Shown: in pieces, positions 37,552 through 49,980 of the stretch
Position numbering within the stretch: position 1 is the first letter of the stretch
How the letters are laid out: each line of letters starts with the position of its first letter
Assembly: GCA_907163375.1 (NCBI GenBank)
Contig: CAJQUW010010458.1
Span: 496,001-560,000, forward strand
Length of the DNA stretch: 64,000 nucleotides
Direction: 5' to 3'
DNA from: Prostheceraeus crozeri
Lineage: Eukaryota; Platyhelminthes; Polycladida; Euryleptidae
Notes under the pieces: generated by a model
Told to the model about the DNA's origin: nothing
What the model saw: only the letters and a program-made list of their open reading frames with translations
The model's database searches: none
Made by a program: the position numbers and the translations under genes

Positions 37552-38490
37552 CTGAAAGGTAAAAACAAAACATTTTAGGAAGTTCAATGCTCAACTCATT
37601 CATCATGTTCATATGAAGGTGATGTGCAACAGATGACAGTTTCCATTTATACGAGTATATTTTGATGTTTAGGTAGATAATCAGTCGCCCGAACCCAGGA
37701 AGGTGCGAGCTCGTCTCCCTCGCGGCCTTCGGTTCGAGTCCTGGGTAGGGCGAGTGCGGTCAGGGAATCAACGTTGTTGGTGTCTTTTATTGACTTATAG
37801 TTAGTTCCTTTAGATATTCAATATACTGCGAAAGATCCTTGTTGCCGAATACAATCTTTTGATTTAAGCAAATGTTCATTCAATTGATTTATGCAAAGCA
37901 ATTAAAACTGCATCGTTTCGTGGGCAGAGACCCTGTGGAGTTTCTCGAACCCACGCGAGATTATCATCAGTCTTTTTGAGATCACAGGAAGGCAAAATGG
38001 TGGTGAAGAGATTAATAAATAAAAAAAAGACTTCTTGTTATTAGTGCATGCTGATTATCTCCCAAGCCGACAAGGCATAATTACATAAACACATAAACCC
38101 TATGTAACTTGGGGCGGATTCTCACTGCGTCTCTATATTTCTACCAATGAAAGAAAATATGTATTAGGAAATCTTTCTTTAGACTTTTCTAAATTTTCCA
38201 TGCTCCTAAGAGCAAACTTAGCATTTAAGTTACATTTTACTATTCATAGCACTTAACAATGGTCAATGAAAACATGTATTTTTACATGAAATTATAAATA
38301 CTTTCTATTTTATTTCTTTATTTCTTCTGTTAATTGCGCATGTTAAATTGAATAGCAGACCTTATCCACTTGAAAAATGAAGACAAGTTTAGATTCACTT
38401 ATACGCAGCTAAGGCATGCACAATGGTACATGTACGCAATGTTATAAAATTCGGTAGTCCTATTTCTTCAATGATTTGACTTTTCGACAG

Positions 38491-38664
38491 CAAATGAAAC
38501 AGACTTCAGCTTCTGGTGCCGGTGACGAAGTTGTCATAAGATGCAAGAAATGTTTTGAATCTATAGCTGGAGAGGAACAGAAGAAAAAGGAAGATTCACC
38601 GAGGAAACTAAAAGTCGTCAACAAAAGTAGACCGAATTCTCGTTTGTACACTGCACACAAATGA
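38491..38664 (+). CDS. Candidate terminal exon with CxxC motif
   Basis: After a pyrimidine-rich acceptor (TTGACTTTTCGACAG) a plus frame of 57 codons runs to TGA. It includes DEVVIRCKKCFESI and then a Lys/Arg/Ser-rich tail. The single CKKC pair suggests half of a zinc-binding site. No family was recognised. It lies on the opposite strand inside the SNX27-like intron. Confidence 0.33.
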   Translation, partial: QMKQTSASGAGDEVVIRCKKCFESIAGEEQKKKEDSPRKLKVVNKSRPNSRLYTAHK

Positions 38665-39897
38665 AAGGAAGTGAAGTAAAGGAAAACGAGTCAGCAGCAA
38701 AAATATGTGCAAATGCATATACGCATGAGGAAGTATGGTTGTCAGAGTTTTCAAAAACATAAAATACTGAAATCTTTCTTGAAAGATCTATTTGGAAATT
38801 AAAATTTATAATTTAAGTCGCTTAAAAATTGAAATATTAACTTAAAAATATGGTAATCAACAGACAGTGGACTGCAGAACTTATGGATATTTTTTTAAGT
38901 TAATCTCTATTGTAATATACAGAATCCATCCATCCCCCCATTCCCCTCCGAGTCATAGACCTGTCCAAAAATCCCCGGTCAAATACGGTTAAATTTGGAA
39001 CTTGCGAGCTAAGCTGTGTATCTTTCCTTATACACTTGTAATCTTACTTAACCCTCGCCCCACTGGGCTATGCTGTTAAAATTATAAATGTTGTTCAAGC
39101 AATCTACAAATTACTTTACAATACTCAAAAATTGAATTGAAATTCAAGAGTCAATTGAGCTTGGTATACACTCTCGTTGAAAGAGCCAATCTAAGTAAAA
39201 AATTCAAACCATCTGTAAAAAGTCGTCAGCAAGTAAGTTAGTGAAATTACTGAAACATTGAATTTCCTGTAAATCGGAAAATTGGTACAGTTCGTCACAG
39301 CAATTGAATTTATTTGAGGGCCGCATTTTCAAATATATTAATGGTCTACGAAATGTACGAAGTACCACCAGATGAGCAATGAGCCGACATCGGAACACAA
39401 CCCTGATCCATGAGAGTTTGATAAACGTTGTTCGTAAATGTTGACACATCAAAATGCTACCTCTCTCATCGAGACACATTGTTCAGTAATTTTTGTTGAT
39501 TAAGTTAATCAATTTATAAAGCGATTGACACAGCTATTCAAATGCATGATCAAATCATTTTGATACAAAGTTCGATCTAGGGAGTGAATGATAGGTTCCC
39601 TTAAATCAAATCTAGATGTAATGAATGTCTAATAAAAACGCAAGTACCGATTAATCATGAAAGAAATGCTTGCACACAAAAGGATAATGATGGCATAGAT
39701 CAAAACTCGCATTCGGCGAGTAATTAAAAAGCGTCCATCTCTAAAAAGATTTTTACGAAAAAGTGACAACTGGCAACCCTGCTAGTTGGCGGTCCACTTA
39801 TAGAGGTGGTCAAAATATGCAATTTCTTAATGTACTCATATTTTCAAATGCGCCCGTGCTACATGTCAGCTATTGCGCTATCGAAAATATAATGTAA

Positions 39898-39911
39898 CAA
39901 CTAACAATAGA
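39898..39911. repeat. Left target duplication of the PLE
   Basis: CAACTAACAATAGA here is repeated exactly at 42,960-42,973. It brackets the Penelope-like element and is taken as its 14-bp target-site duplication. Confidence 0.85.
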
Positions 39912-39913
39912 CT

Positions 39914-39945
39914 TTTCACAGGCAAGTAAAGAGAGTTTCTGACTC
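39914..39945. repeat. PLE terminal inverted repeat, left
   Basis: 32 bases, perfectly inverted relative to 42,903-42,934. Inverted terminal pieces are common in Penelope elements, where partial copies of the terminal repeat are added during integration. Confidence 0.9.
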
Positions 39946-39949
39946 CTTT

Positions 39950-41040
39950 TTGACTTCCAGGTCGGTTCCCGATGCCGTTAGGAGCTTACTAAATAAAGGT
40001 CCTAAGTATAGACTACCACATATTATTAACGATGAGTACTGGAAAAAAGTCTCGTTAAATTTTGATAGTTTAGCATACAATTTACGCTGGATGTCTAAGT
40101 TTGATAGAGAAACCGACAACTCGTTATCGAATAGTCCGATAATAGTTCCTTTTGATAAAAATTCTTGTTACTTGCCACCTAAGATGGATAGTGATATGGA
40201 AAGTAGGCTAAACTGCTTTGGTAAAGAGGTCCAAACTATTTTGCAGGAAGAATCGAACTCCCTGAAAAAGTCGTAATCATATAAAGATATTCTAAATCAA
40301 TGCTGCGAAACTAAGGATCTTCTTAATGATAATAATCTTCAATGCGTCAGATCTGATAAGACTAACCGACTGGTAATTTGTGAGTCTGATAAATACGATT
40401 CGAGAAATGAATCGATTCTTAAAGACACCAAAACATATCAGTTAATAAATAAAAGTAAGTCTGACTCTATAGAGAAGCAGGCAAATAATCTAATTAAATC
40501 AATTGTTCCGAGCACGAAATTGAATCCGCAATTAGATAAATTAATAAGTACTGCAACAAAACCAGCACATTTCTTTTCTTTTGTTAAAGACCACAAGGTC
40601 AACATGAGTAATCAGTTTCCTGTTCGGCCTATTGCCTCTGTGAAAAATACACCAGTCGAAAAAATTGATTGGATTATATCTAGCGTCTTGAAAAATGTCC
40701 TTAAGCATATTCCCACACACCTAAGTAATACAGAACAATTAATCCAATTATTAAATAGTGTTAGAATTCCTAATAATAAGAATTTAATCTTCATTTCACT
40801 AGATGCAGAACAATTATATCCTAGCATCCCAATACAATTGGGTATAGAATATAACATAAAAAGTTTAGAACAGTACTGGCATCTAATTGACACTTTTGGT
40901 CTTAGCATAAAACAAATAGAAAAGTTGATAACGTTTGTATGCTATAATTACGAGATAAAATACAAGGACAATGTGTATAAACAAATCAAAGGAGTGCCCA
41001 TGGGCGCACATTTTGCCCCGGCATTTGCAGTGATTTTCAT
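39950..41040 (+). pseudogene. PLE reverse transcriptase, N-terminal part
   Basis: The frame is open except for one TAA at 40,274. Motifs in order: LLNKGPKYRLP near the start, ACTTF-type block replaced by HFFSFVKDHK, FPVRPIASVKN, FISLDAEQLYPSIP (motif A with the catalytic Asp), and KGVPMGAHFAPAFAVIF (motif B). These are the palm motifs of Penelope-type RT. The Asp in LDAEQLYPS is present, so decay is limited to the stop codon and the insertion that follows immediately after motif B. Confidence 0.9.
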
Positions 41041-41720
41041 AAGTAAGTAAGTAAGTAAGTAACGTGTTTATTTCTCAAGTAATGATAATCAGAAGTAACA
41101 TATGCAAATACACAAAAGATCATGACACAAGTCATATAATTACAGTATGAAGGAAAACATTTCACAATAAATTGCTTTGTAGGCGTGCAGTGTAGTTCAC
41201 GAAGGATTGTTTGGTCTTTATTGTTCGACAAAGGGGAATAATAGGGTATCCGGAATGCAGAAGCCTGTTGGGAATAATATCACTCAGAATATGACTGTCA
41301 CTGCTCTCTATCTAGAGGTTCGTACTCTGTTGATTTGACGTTGATTTCTATGATCACTTGCACAACGACTCCCGTATTCATCACGATATATTGATTTTAT
41401 TTATGAGCACGTATATCGATGCTTTTCAGCCTCTTTGTTAGCGATTTGTTGATGCCAGCAAAAATGGGACAAGCATATTCTACAATTGTGCGAATATATG
41501 CTGTATAGATCATGTATAGATCATCAGTTTTTCAGTGTTCATCAGTAGCAACTTTCTCAGCATAAAAACGTCTCTATTAGCTATCTTCACAATATGGTCA
41601 ATGTGGAAATGTGGAATCCCAACACAAATCTTTATTGATTACAAAACCAAGAACAGTGACTTTATCGACACATTCAATTGGAAGAGAAAAAGAAAACTCA
41701 ACATTGTTATTGGCAAAACA
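41041..41720 (-). mobile_element. 5'-truncated CR1/L2-like LINE nested in the PLE
   Basis: On the minus strand the sequence encodes, with frameshifts, DKVTVLGFVINKDLCW, then HIDHIVKIANRDVFMLRKL, then AYIRTIVEYACPIFAG. This is the C-terminal part of CR1/L2/Rex-type RT polyproteins. An 11-base local duplication (TGATCTATACA) breaks the frame. The element ends in a (TTAC)n tail, a short tandem repeat typical of this LINE group. TTCAT at 41,036-41,040 and 41,721-41,725 is the likely target duplication. Removing it restores the continuity of the PLE reading frame. Confidence 0.87.
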
Positions 41721-42569
41721 TTCATGAGTCATATAGAAAAATTGGCTATTGAAAAATTAAGCTTTTCTCCGTCGCTCTATATGAGATACATCGATGATAT
41801 CATCCTTGGTCCAATAGAGTATAATAGTGACTTACTGTCTCATATAACTGATGTCTTTAATGCAGTAAACTCAAGCATAAAATTTACAATAGAAGCTCAT
41901 AACCCAATGGATTGGTTACCCTTCTTAGATATAAAAGTAAAAATAATTAATAATAAAGTTCAATATGCGTGGCACCACAAACCAGGCCATTCCGACATAA
42001 CCTTAAGAAGGGACTCTTTTGTGCCCAATCATGTTAAAAGTAGTTTCATTAATAACCGCTTAAAAGATATAAGTAATCGGTGTAGCAATGAAGTGATGCA
42101 AAAAGAAAAAGTTAGCGAATTTAATGACATTCTAATTAAAAATGGCTACAGTAACAAGAAAAGGAACAAGCATAGGAGTAGAAATAAAATTAAAAACCAA
42201 AATAATTGTTATTTTAAAGTTCCATTTATCAGCGATAAATGTAATAGAAAAATTAATAAAGCAGTTAAGAAATTTGACTTACCTGTTACAGTTATTAATG
42301 AATACGGTAGACAGACGGTAAACCAAATAAGGAAAAATAAAAATTTCTATAATACTTGTAGCTGCCAAATCTGTAAATGTTTACCTAAGTTTAAATGTAG
42401 TGATAAATACGTAGTGTATAGGTACACTTGTAATAAATGTGGAGAATGCTACATTGGAAAGACTGTAAGGAAATTCTCCACCGGCACGCAGAACATAGAC
42501 GTGCAATTATTAATAAGTCTGCATCCAGCGCTCTCTATGAGCATGATAAAAATAAACATAATGATCTAG
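41721..42569 (+). pseudogene. PLE reverse transcriptase C-terminus to GIY-YIG start
   Basis: The PLE frame resumes MSHIEKLAIEKLSFSPSLYM, then RYIDDIILG (motif C, catalytic Asp pair), then DWLPFLDIKV. A basic linker with many Lys, Asn and Arg follows. The segment CSCQICKCLPKFKC gives paired cysteines, and YRYTCNKCGECYIGKT starts the GIY-YIG fold with its C..C zinc pair. The true frame then shifts at about 42,476; the listed frame runs on to a spurious stop at 42,569. Confidence 0.9.
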
Positions 42570-42754
42570 GTAGCATCGAGGATTTTCAGATCGATTTCAT
42601 TGCTAAGCTGACGAACACTCGAGACACAACATTCACTGAAGCAAAAGCTATTACACACTTGAAGCCAACAATCAATAGAAGACATGAATTACCTTGCTAC
42701 AGTCTGCCTTCTCACTTTGATCACCTCACATTCAACAAGCAACACAATTCTTAA
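42437..42754 (+). pseudogene. PLE GIY-YIG nuclease domain, frameshifted C-terminus
   Basis: The continuation after the frameshift reads LHRHAEHRRAIIN, which supplies the R...EH motif. It later reads TFTEAKAITHLKPTINRR, which holds the catalytic Glu and the KP.(I/L)N motif. It then ends naturally. GIY-YIG nucleases cut DNA at the target site of PLE integration. All the key residues I can check are present, so one frameshift is the only damage in this domain. Confidence 0.88.
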
Positions 42755-42816
42755 TATCATTCACCTCTTTATAAATCTTCACACCGAGTTTGCAGACCGC
42801 CATTTGACCATCGACC

Positions 42817-42847
42817 GTTAAGAAGGCGCTGGACGCCGAAGGCCCGT
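42817..42847 (+). ncRNA. Degenerate hammerhead-like motif in the PLE 3' region
   Basis: AAGAA, then GGCG-CTGGA-CGCC (a perfect 4-bp stem), then GAAGGCCCGTC. The layout follows the hammerhead core (CUGAUGA, stem II, GAAA, stem III, GUC), but the CUGAUGA box is badly altered. PLEs are known to encode hammerhead ribozymes in their terminal repeats, so this looks like a decayed copy. Confidence 0.35.
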
Positions 42848-42902
42848 CACGCTGTGCGACGTGTAACTTTATCCTTTTATTTTCGACCAATAAATTAGAT
42901 TC

Positions 42903-42934
42903 GAGTCAGAAACTCTCTTTACTTGCCTGTGAAA
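42903..42934. repeat. PLE terminal inverted repeat, right
   Basis: Exact inverse of 39,914-39,945, followed by 25 bases to the end of the element and the 14-bp direct repeat at 42,960-42,973. Confidence 0.9.
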
Positions 42935-42973
42935 TGCATCGCCTGACTCGCAAACTGGTCAACTAACAATAGA

Positions 42974-45586
42974 AGCTTTTAAAGCTGAATGCTGCACTAA
43001 CATTCGCAAAAAGTACTCATGTTTCAGTTTTTATCATTTTCAGACATGCAGGATTCTAGTATAGATAGTGTTGTTGTTGTTTGACTCATCATCTCTTCTT
43101 GATTTCATGAAGTGAGGTATGGTGATTGTACAGTTCAAGTTCTTAAAACATAGCGCATCAGCTTCTTGATGTGAAATTCCTTGGTGGCAACAGTTAATAA
43201 TGAAGTAAACACGTTTATCCCGGCACTACAAATAGTTCTAGTGCAGTGAGTACTTTTAATGTGGTGAAAATGATTTAGCAACACTGACACTCAATCGAAC
43301 ATTCTACATTCAATCGATAAATTTTAGAACTTCGGCTAATGTGATTCACATTTTGTCGATAGAAATAGAGGTGTTTTGACGGCTTGGACCACATTTTGAT
43401 AGTCCAAGTCCGAATATATTAAAGGTGACCCGCATTGTTAGGTCAAATTATATAGGCGGTGCGCTAACAGAGGTGGTACAGAAGGTATGTTTTGCTGCAT
43501 GCAGTTGCAAATCATCAAATTGTCTTCTATTTAGTTTAAGAGAGGAAGTAGTCCCCAGGTCGTCATGCCTTCTTAGTTGGCGAGCCTCTTGCGACTTAAG
43601 CGACATTGGAAGTCAAATAACATAGGATACTGTCAGATATGCCAATTTATGCTCATAACAGGAGTTATTCAAATGCGATTTTCTAATCATTTGATTTTGA
43701 CAGCCACAATTTAAGCATCGGCAAGAAAATCTCGGACGGTTGAAATTTCGAAGTTGCAATGAAGAATGAATTAGTTCAAGAAATGTCGCTTAACACACTC
43801 CCATGACAAGGCAGTAGTCAAAGGAAGTTAATTTAAATGTCATTATCCATCGAGTCTGGAGATTTAAATAGAAACAATCACAGACACGACGGAGTCTAAA
43901 TTTGGGTTCGGAAAGATGTAAAAGTGAAATGATCCCTAAGTCAACATGATCCATAATTTAATGTATGAGAAACGCATGCATAGACCCGAAACATGTCTGC
44001 AAATAGGCTGGTTTTTTGATAAATTAACCCTTCCACAGTAAGCTGATTTAATGGCCTATTTCGATGCTCTTCGAATGGTCTCCATGGCAGTGGCTAAGTG
44101 CTTGGGGAACACTGGAAATGAATACCACGCGGTAGAAACAGTCTGCAAAATTCACTAGATAATAAGTTAATTGAAGATCGATTTAATCAACAAAACGAAG
44201 TCCAGTTTTTGATAATTTCAGCTTTCAATATACCTCAGGTCATTTGAATTTCAAATTTAAAAATCTGGAATCAAAGGAAAAGTTAAGGGAAACTGCAGGG
44301 CAAACACACCACTTCAATCAGGAGTAGGCAGCCTGTGGCAGTAAAGTGGTCCATCGGAAATGGGCTGACGACTTGTGTGCATAGGAAGAATCTTACCTTT
44401 GAGCTCTCGAGATGCAGATAAGACGGGATTGATAATATCCATAGTTAAAAGGTGCACCCCTTGTTAAATATACATTGAGAAGGCATCTTCAATGAAGTGC
44501 GAACATGCGATGGTCAAGCGCATTCAATGCCAACGGTAAATGCAATACAGGGAAGCCATTATTCAATAGGATCAATATTAAATATAAACTGCAAAAATTT
44601 CTCTAACCACAAAATATACAAATTTTTTTGCAATAAAAAATGACGGATTCCTTTCGACATGGTCAGCTTATGAATTCTACAACTCAAATAGCACTAAGGC
44701 ATGCCGCTACGCCATTTACCGAATCCAAATGGACTGACTACTCGGCTCTAGATTTAATGTACATAAACTATCGCTAAATTGACGTATCGACATGCTTTGA
44801 TAAATCATTTAGTCATTGTATCGCCAATTTCTTGCAGAATCCCTGTGAAATTCAAAAGTAATTTAATGAGTTCTTACGGAACATTTCTTTCAACAGACTA
44901 TGTCAAAGAACGAATAAACGAGGCCTTTTCTTTTCTAGATTAAAACATAATCGACTGTCAAATGTACAAGGCAGCTCTGATAACCAGCAAAGGCTGATAA
45001 TGACAAACCGTAACATTGGTCGTTCACTATCTCGCGAGTGTAGGTGGGGTACATACTGAGAGTCCCTATTTATAGCATGTCATACTTATCGGAAACGAAG
45101 GCAGTGAAGATATGAAAGATATAATCTGTCAAGTACATATATCACTACAATAAGAACTCATCAGCATGAACTCACCATCATGAAACTTCAGGACATGAAT
45201 CATTGTAGAGTCGAAAAGTAGAATTGAGAGATAGCCTTCATGGAAACATGGATAATTAATCCGCAAATTTCTCTTCTCTCCATGCACGTTTCAATAAAAA
45301 CAATAAACTAATGTCACGTGAATCACTGTCGCCAATTTAGTATGTCTTGCAACTAACATAGAACGACAATTCACTATTAATAGGCAATACTTCTCGCCAT
45401 CTGCTCAATAACAGACAATTCGATTCTTCGAGGCATACCATCTCCATTTTCAGCGACGTTTTCACATTAAATAAGGAAACACCTGACTCACAACAAGAAT
45501 ATTGAAAATAACCGAGCATTGTTGGGAAGTTTACAATTAGCGTATTTTAGTAAAAAATCTGATCTCTCCAGTGGAACTTGCGTGCA
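42974..45586. other. Unassigned intronic DNA
   Basis: No gene recognised. At 43,985-44,000 the string CCGAAACATGTCTGC recurs from the repeat at 53,152-53,167, pointing to a further degraded copy of that repeat. Confidence 0.4.
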
Positions 45587-45594
45587 CTTTCATA

Positions 45595-46263
45595 CAGGGT
45601 GTGGAAACGGAATCGATGGAAGCGATCGCTTTCATTGGAAGCGGAAGCGAAAGCCCGATGATTGCTTCCGCTTCCGAAAGTATCATGATGCTAATGACTG
45701 ACGCAAATCGCGTGTCAGGGCGAGGCGAGGCACTTCTGACTTTTGAACTTAAGTTGTTATATTTAGTTCTTAACTTATTACTTAACTACTAAATGTAGTT
45801 ACCTCTAAATTTCTCATTATGATGAAAACGAAGGTGTATTATCTCAGAATACTGGCATTCAAAATCAGAAAACCTCAGTATCATCTTATCAATGACATCT
45901 TTGCACAATGCGGATTGGTGTGTCTTGAGGCAATTTCATTGTAGCATTCTCAAACTCTCACTTGGTCGTTTAATAGTTTATTTACTCCACACGGGTTGGG
46001 AAATTATGACGTTTTTATTTCACAATTTCCCAAAAGTCAAAAGTTTCAGTAAATTTGAAAAATATTTGACTTTTTGGTAAGTCAAAAAAACGCATACAAG
46101 TCAGCTAGGGTTTACGACAGAATGTTCGTGGAGACTGCGAAGTGTTAACGTCAGAACCTATAACCCGCAAAAAAGTGGAAAATGAAGAAGGTGCTCGAAA
46201 GGGGGAAGTGTGTAGCCCATTGGAAGCGGAAGGGAATAAAAATCAATCGCTTCCGCAGCCCTG
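45595..46263. mobile_element. Non-autonomous hAT element with 8-bp TSD
   Basis: The 669-bp element begins CAGGGTGTGGAAACGG and ends CGCTTCCGCAGCCCTG. It is flanked by CTTTCATA on both sides (45,587-45,594 and 46,264-46,271). GGAAGCGGAAGCG-type words are repeated near both ends. No transposase. Confidence 0.88.
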
Positions 46264-46271
46264 CTTTCATA

Positions 46272-49200
46272 GTGAATGACTTCAAGGTCTCAGCAAAGCC
46301 CATGCCTTGTGCGAGTTCAAAATGTAGCTATGAACGAAGCGACAATGTACGTCGGACGAACGGATAGAAATCTAGGAACAGGATCAAGGAAAATCTTCTG
46401 GAGTAGATTCCATCAGTCAGATGAGGCATCATCAGTTAGTGAGTATATAAAAGACTGTGATAACTTTGACGGAAGTTGGCATTAATCTTGCTTGTCAATG
46501 TACTTTATTTCTTTAATTTCACGCATTCCAGCTTCTTTTCAAAACAAGGTGTACTCTGTTGTTAGAATTCAGCACTTTCAGCAAATATCTATCACAAGGA
46601 CTTTTCCACATCATCCTGAAGGGGGATGGGTTCAGGAAACCATTACCCCATGTCTTGCTCATCATTGAGTATATTAAGTGCAAAAAATGATGGCTCGTGT
46701 TGAAATATCACATTTCTAACTGAGGTTAGATACATGATAACAATGACGACCGATACATAACAACGAGAAATAATATCATCACAGAATTAAATATTTTGTT
46801 TATCTGCTTCGGTTTGCTAGAAGTCTGATTATTAATACCAAATTGACGGCACATTGAGGAACCTATTAAGTGGACAAAAAGGAATTCCTAATACCTTGCA
46901 AAGATAGGAAAAAGTCGTACGTCGCTTGCGATTAATGTGAGTTCCAGAAAAGTCCTTCGATTGCCAAAATTCCTTCAGATTCGAAGAATTCAGATCATTG
47001 CGCACAAGTTTTCTCCATAATGTTGGCCCCTCCGATCATCATTAAAGAAAGTAGCAGGCGTACGAAAATTAGTTCACTTGATGATTTCACATCCTCTCCT
47101 CGGCATTGCTCACTGTATAGTGCATACATTGAATCGAAGCCAAGACAGGGATGTGTGTTTTGGTGTGTGCGAAGTGATATCACAGCACGCACGCATCTCT
47201 CACTCTGGTTCTGGTGTCCCGTGCTGGCAGCTTATTGTTTGCCATTTCCAATGGCAAGCGATACATGAATTATCCATTCGAGAAGGAGCAGGTTGTCTCG
47301 TTCTGTGATGTGCCATTTCGATAATAAGGCTACTTCTAGGATAACGCTTCTACATATAACGCTTTCTAGGAAACCGAAGCGCACGCAGATGAATCTAATT
47401 CTGTGAATATCATACAAATATCAACTATTTATTGCTAGCAATGCCTGAACATAAACAATTCTGTTACGGTACTTGTCAAATAATAATGAGGTTTTAGCTG
47501 CACTCGTCAGAGGTGAATGTTGCTTTTAGAGGTGTTTCTCAAAGAATTTCCATACATGTTACGTGTCTCTTGCTTTCTTGTTATCGAAATGTGAAGATAA
47601 TCAAACGAATACCGCCGAATAACACAATCATCGCTCACATGATCATGTCGATACCCACAATCCATAATTCATTACACATTTCTAATTGCTGAGGCGCCAA
47701 CTTTCCAGCTTCTGATAACCACAGGATAATTGTTCGGCCGATATTGACATTTCGACCACCCCTTCCTCGTCCACTGATGGAATAAAAACGAAGCGGAGTG
47801 CATACAGCGATCATTTGACAGATCACAGATTCTCGGTGCTTCACTTAGTCCGAATTAAACTGGATGAAATAAGTATGGGAAACGTAGTAGAGGCTCAAAA
47901 TCCACTCCAATTCAAATATCTTTCTCATGCAAATAACTATGAAAGCTTGACTACCGGACGTCCATTCAGCACAGATTTCGTTACGTGGCGGCGATGTTAT
48001 TATACTATGAACTGCGACCTGTTCGTGAATCTGATGATAACGGTCAGTCAATGATTTCGTTTCGGGGATTCTCCGAGCACAAGCAAGTGAAGAGGAGATA
48101 CTACACCAAGCACACGACCAATAGGTCACATAGCACAGCAGACTGCCAACAACATTGCTGACATTCAGTTCTTCCACGTAAGAAATTGATCAAACAAAGC
48201 AAAGACTATTACCGGTGCTACATTTCATATTTTCTGGGTGATGGATTTGTAGTGGACGAATTTTTTATGTTTTAAGTAGGGGTGCACTGGATTTTCAGCA
48301 TCTGGAATGCAGGCATTTTACCCGCTACCATTACTTATCGCTCTTCTAAGGAGCTCTAAAATTTAAATATTTTTTTCTTATTTATTACTTATTACTATTT
48401 GCTTATTATATTACTTACTACTTTTTTATTTTTATTTATTTCCAGTACATAGTATAAAATACTTCATGCATTGCTTCATCAATGCACACCGTGCAATCTA
48501 CATGTACATGACGGCTATGCAGAATGGATGGATATGTTATTGTTATATGTAGGCTACATCTAATTTATCATTCATCTGGTGACCACAGCCCGATTTCTTA
48601 TCGAATGGCATTAAGTTCTGGATGGCCACTTGTACAAGGAAATAACTGAAAACATCTTGCGCTACGTTTTGAAATGAATGTGAATAGACAGTCGCTTCAG
48701 GGAAATTAATTGAATGAATTTTTGTTGCGTCTCATGTACTCCTTTCGATTTTTTTAGTATCGACAGGTCTACATAAAATGACGTCATAGCTAGGTAACAT
48801 GATTCTACTGAGAAATTTAGTGATTTGATGAAATAGAAATCAACTCTGGTCTTATATTAACCCTCTCCATGCGTGCAAGGGGGTTCGGTCCCGTGTCGAA
48901 TTTTTGCTGTGAACTTCTTAGTAACCAATTCATTTTGGGCCAATTCAGTAACCACTATAGATACATTGTACTATTTAGGTAAAAATATATTTACATAATG
49001 TAATATAGATTTGTTTTATCTAAAATTTTCAAATCTGATGCACCACCAGTTTTAAGTTTCCTTTACTATAAGTCTCCAGAGTTTTGCGTCTTCAAGGTCA
49101 AAGTTGCATGGTTGTGACTTTTGAAGTAGACCAAAACGGCCTTGCAGCAGCTGCACTGACTTTCAACGTATAATTTTGATTTTGCTATCTCTCTCTCTGC

Positions 49201-49980
49201 AATCAAGTAAGGAGTTTTATAGGCCGAATTTTGTGGTTTTTCATTTCCCTACACAGAAAAACAGCATCGGAAAATATGAATTATAGAAGTATCTAAAACA
49301 TGATCCATAGACACGTCGTAGCAAAAGTGCAATGGAAGTGACTGAAGCCAATTATTCATTTATCAATTTACTGACATAGTAGTTAGGATCGGATCGAAAA
49401 GGGAAATTGCGGCTCTCACAAATACATCACTAAATCTCTGTCTAAACGGTTGATCATTTAATTTTCTGTTGATTGCCGGTATGTATGCAGCAGTGCTGCG
49501 GTAACCCACAGAAGCTGTAACTTCGCCAGACATATTTACCAAACCTGTGATAATGGCTGCTACAGAACTGACAAGCAATATTTTAGTAGATGTGGATTTT
49601 ATTAGTGATTGTTCTACCGAAATGATTTAAAAAAGCATCATTACTCTAAAGATGTATCTATAATAGACTCATCTCGTCGAAAATCAGAGATGAGTTACTG
49701 GAAATACTGACGATCGATTACTGGAACCGAATAATCAAAATACTAAGACCGTAACCGCTAGCCGATGGTAGAGATACGGCCAAATCCTATATTGCAACTT
49801 TCCGCTATTAGTTAGTTAATTCAATTTTGTCGACAGGGTTTTGCAATTTACTTTTGACCAATAGCTGCGGTTACCTGGGGCAATTTAGTCCTACAATACA
49901 CGATGAAAAGCCAAACGGAGGGGTTATGAGCTTGGTTTCCAAAACATGTAGTTGTGTGGTCGACTCCTCACGAAAGTGAC
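46272..49980. other. Unassigned intronic DNA
   Basis: No gene recognised. AT-rich low-complexity sequence occurs at 48,360-48,440 (ATTTATT/TTACTT runs). The plus sequence CTTCCAC|GTAAGA near 48,178 is a donor-like site without a credible exon. Confidence 0.4.

Larger units (their letters stand above)
39912..42959 (+). mobile_element. Penelope-like element (family A)
   Basis: The 3,048-bp insertion is bounded by a 14-bp direct target repeat and carries a 32-bp perfect inverted repeat just inside the ends (39,914-39,945 and 42,903-42,934). Inside is a broken ORF with a reverse transcriptase followed by a GIY-YIG nuclease, the domain order that defines Penelope-like elements. Without the 680-bp nested LINE it is about 2.4 kb, so the 5' part is probably truncated. 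Confidence 0.93.

Noticed and set aside
41535..41720. Plus-strand start of the 344-codon ORF as an N-terminus of the PLE protein
   Set aside because: These codons are the antisense of the nested LINE. The genuine PLE frame resumes at 41,721.
49363..49578. 71-codon minus ORF with a faint resemblance to the TM7 end of a rhodopsin-type receptor (INRKLNDQPFRQRF)
   Set aside because: Lacks the NPxxY motif and other helices; similarity too short to call.
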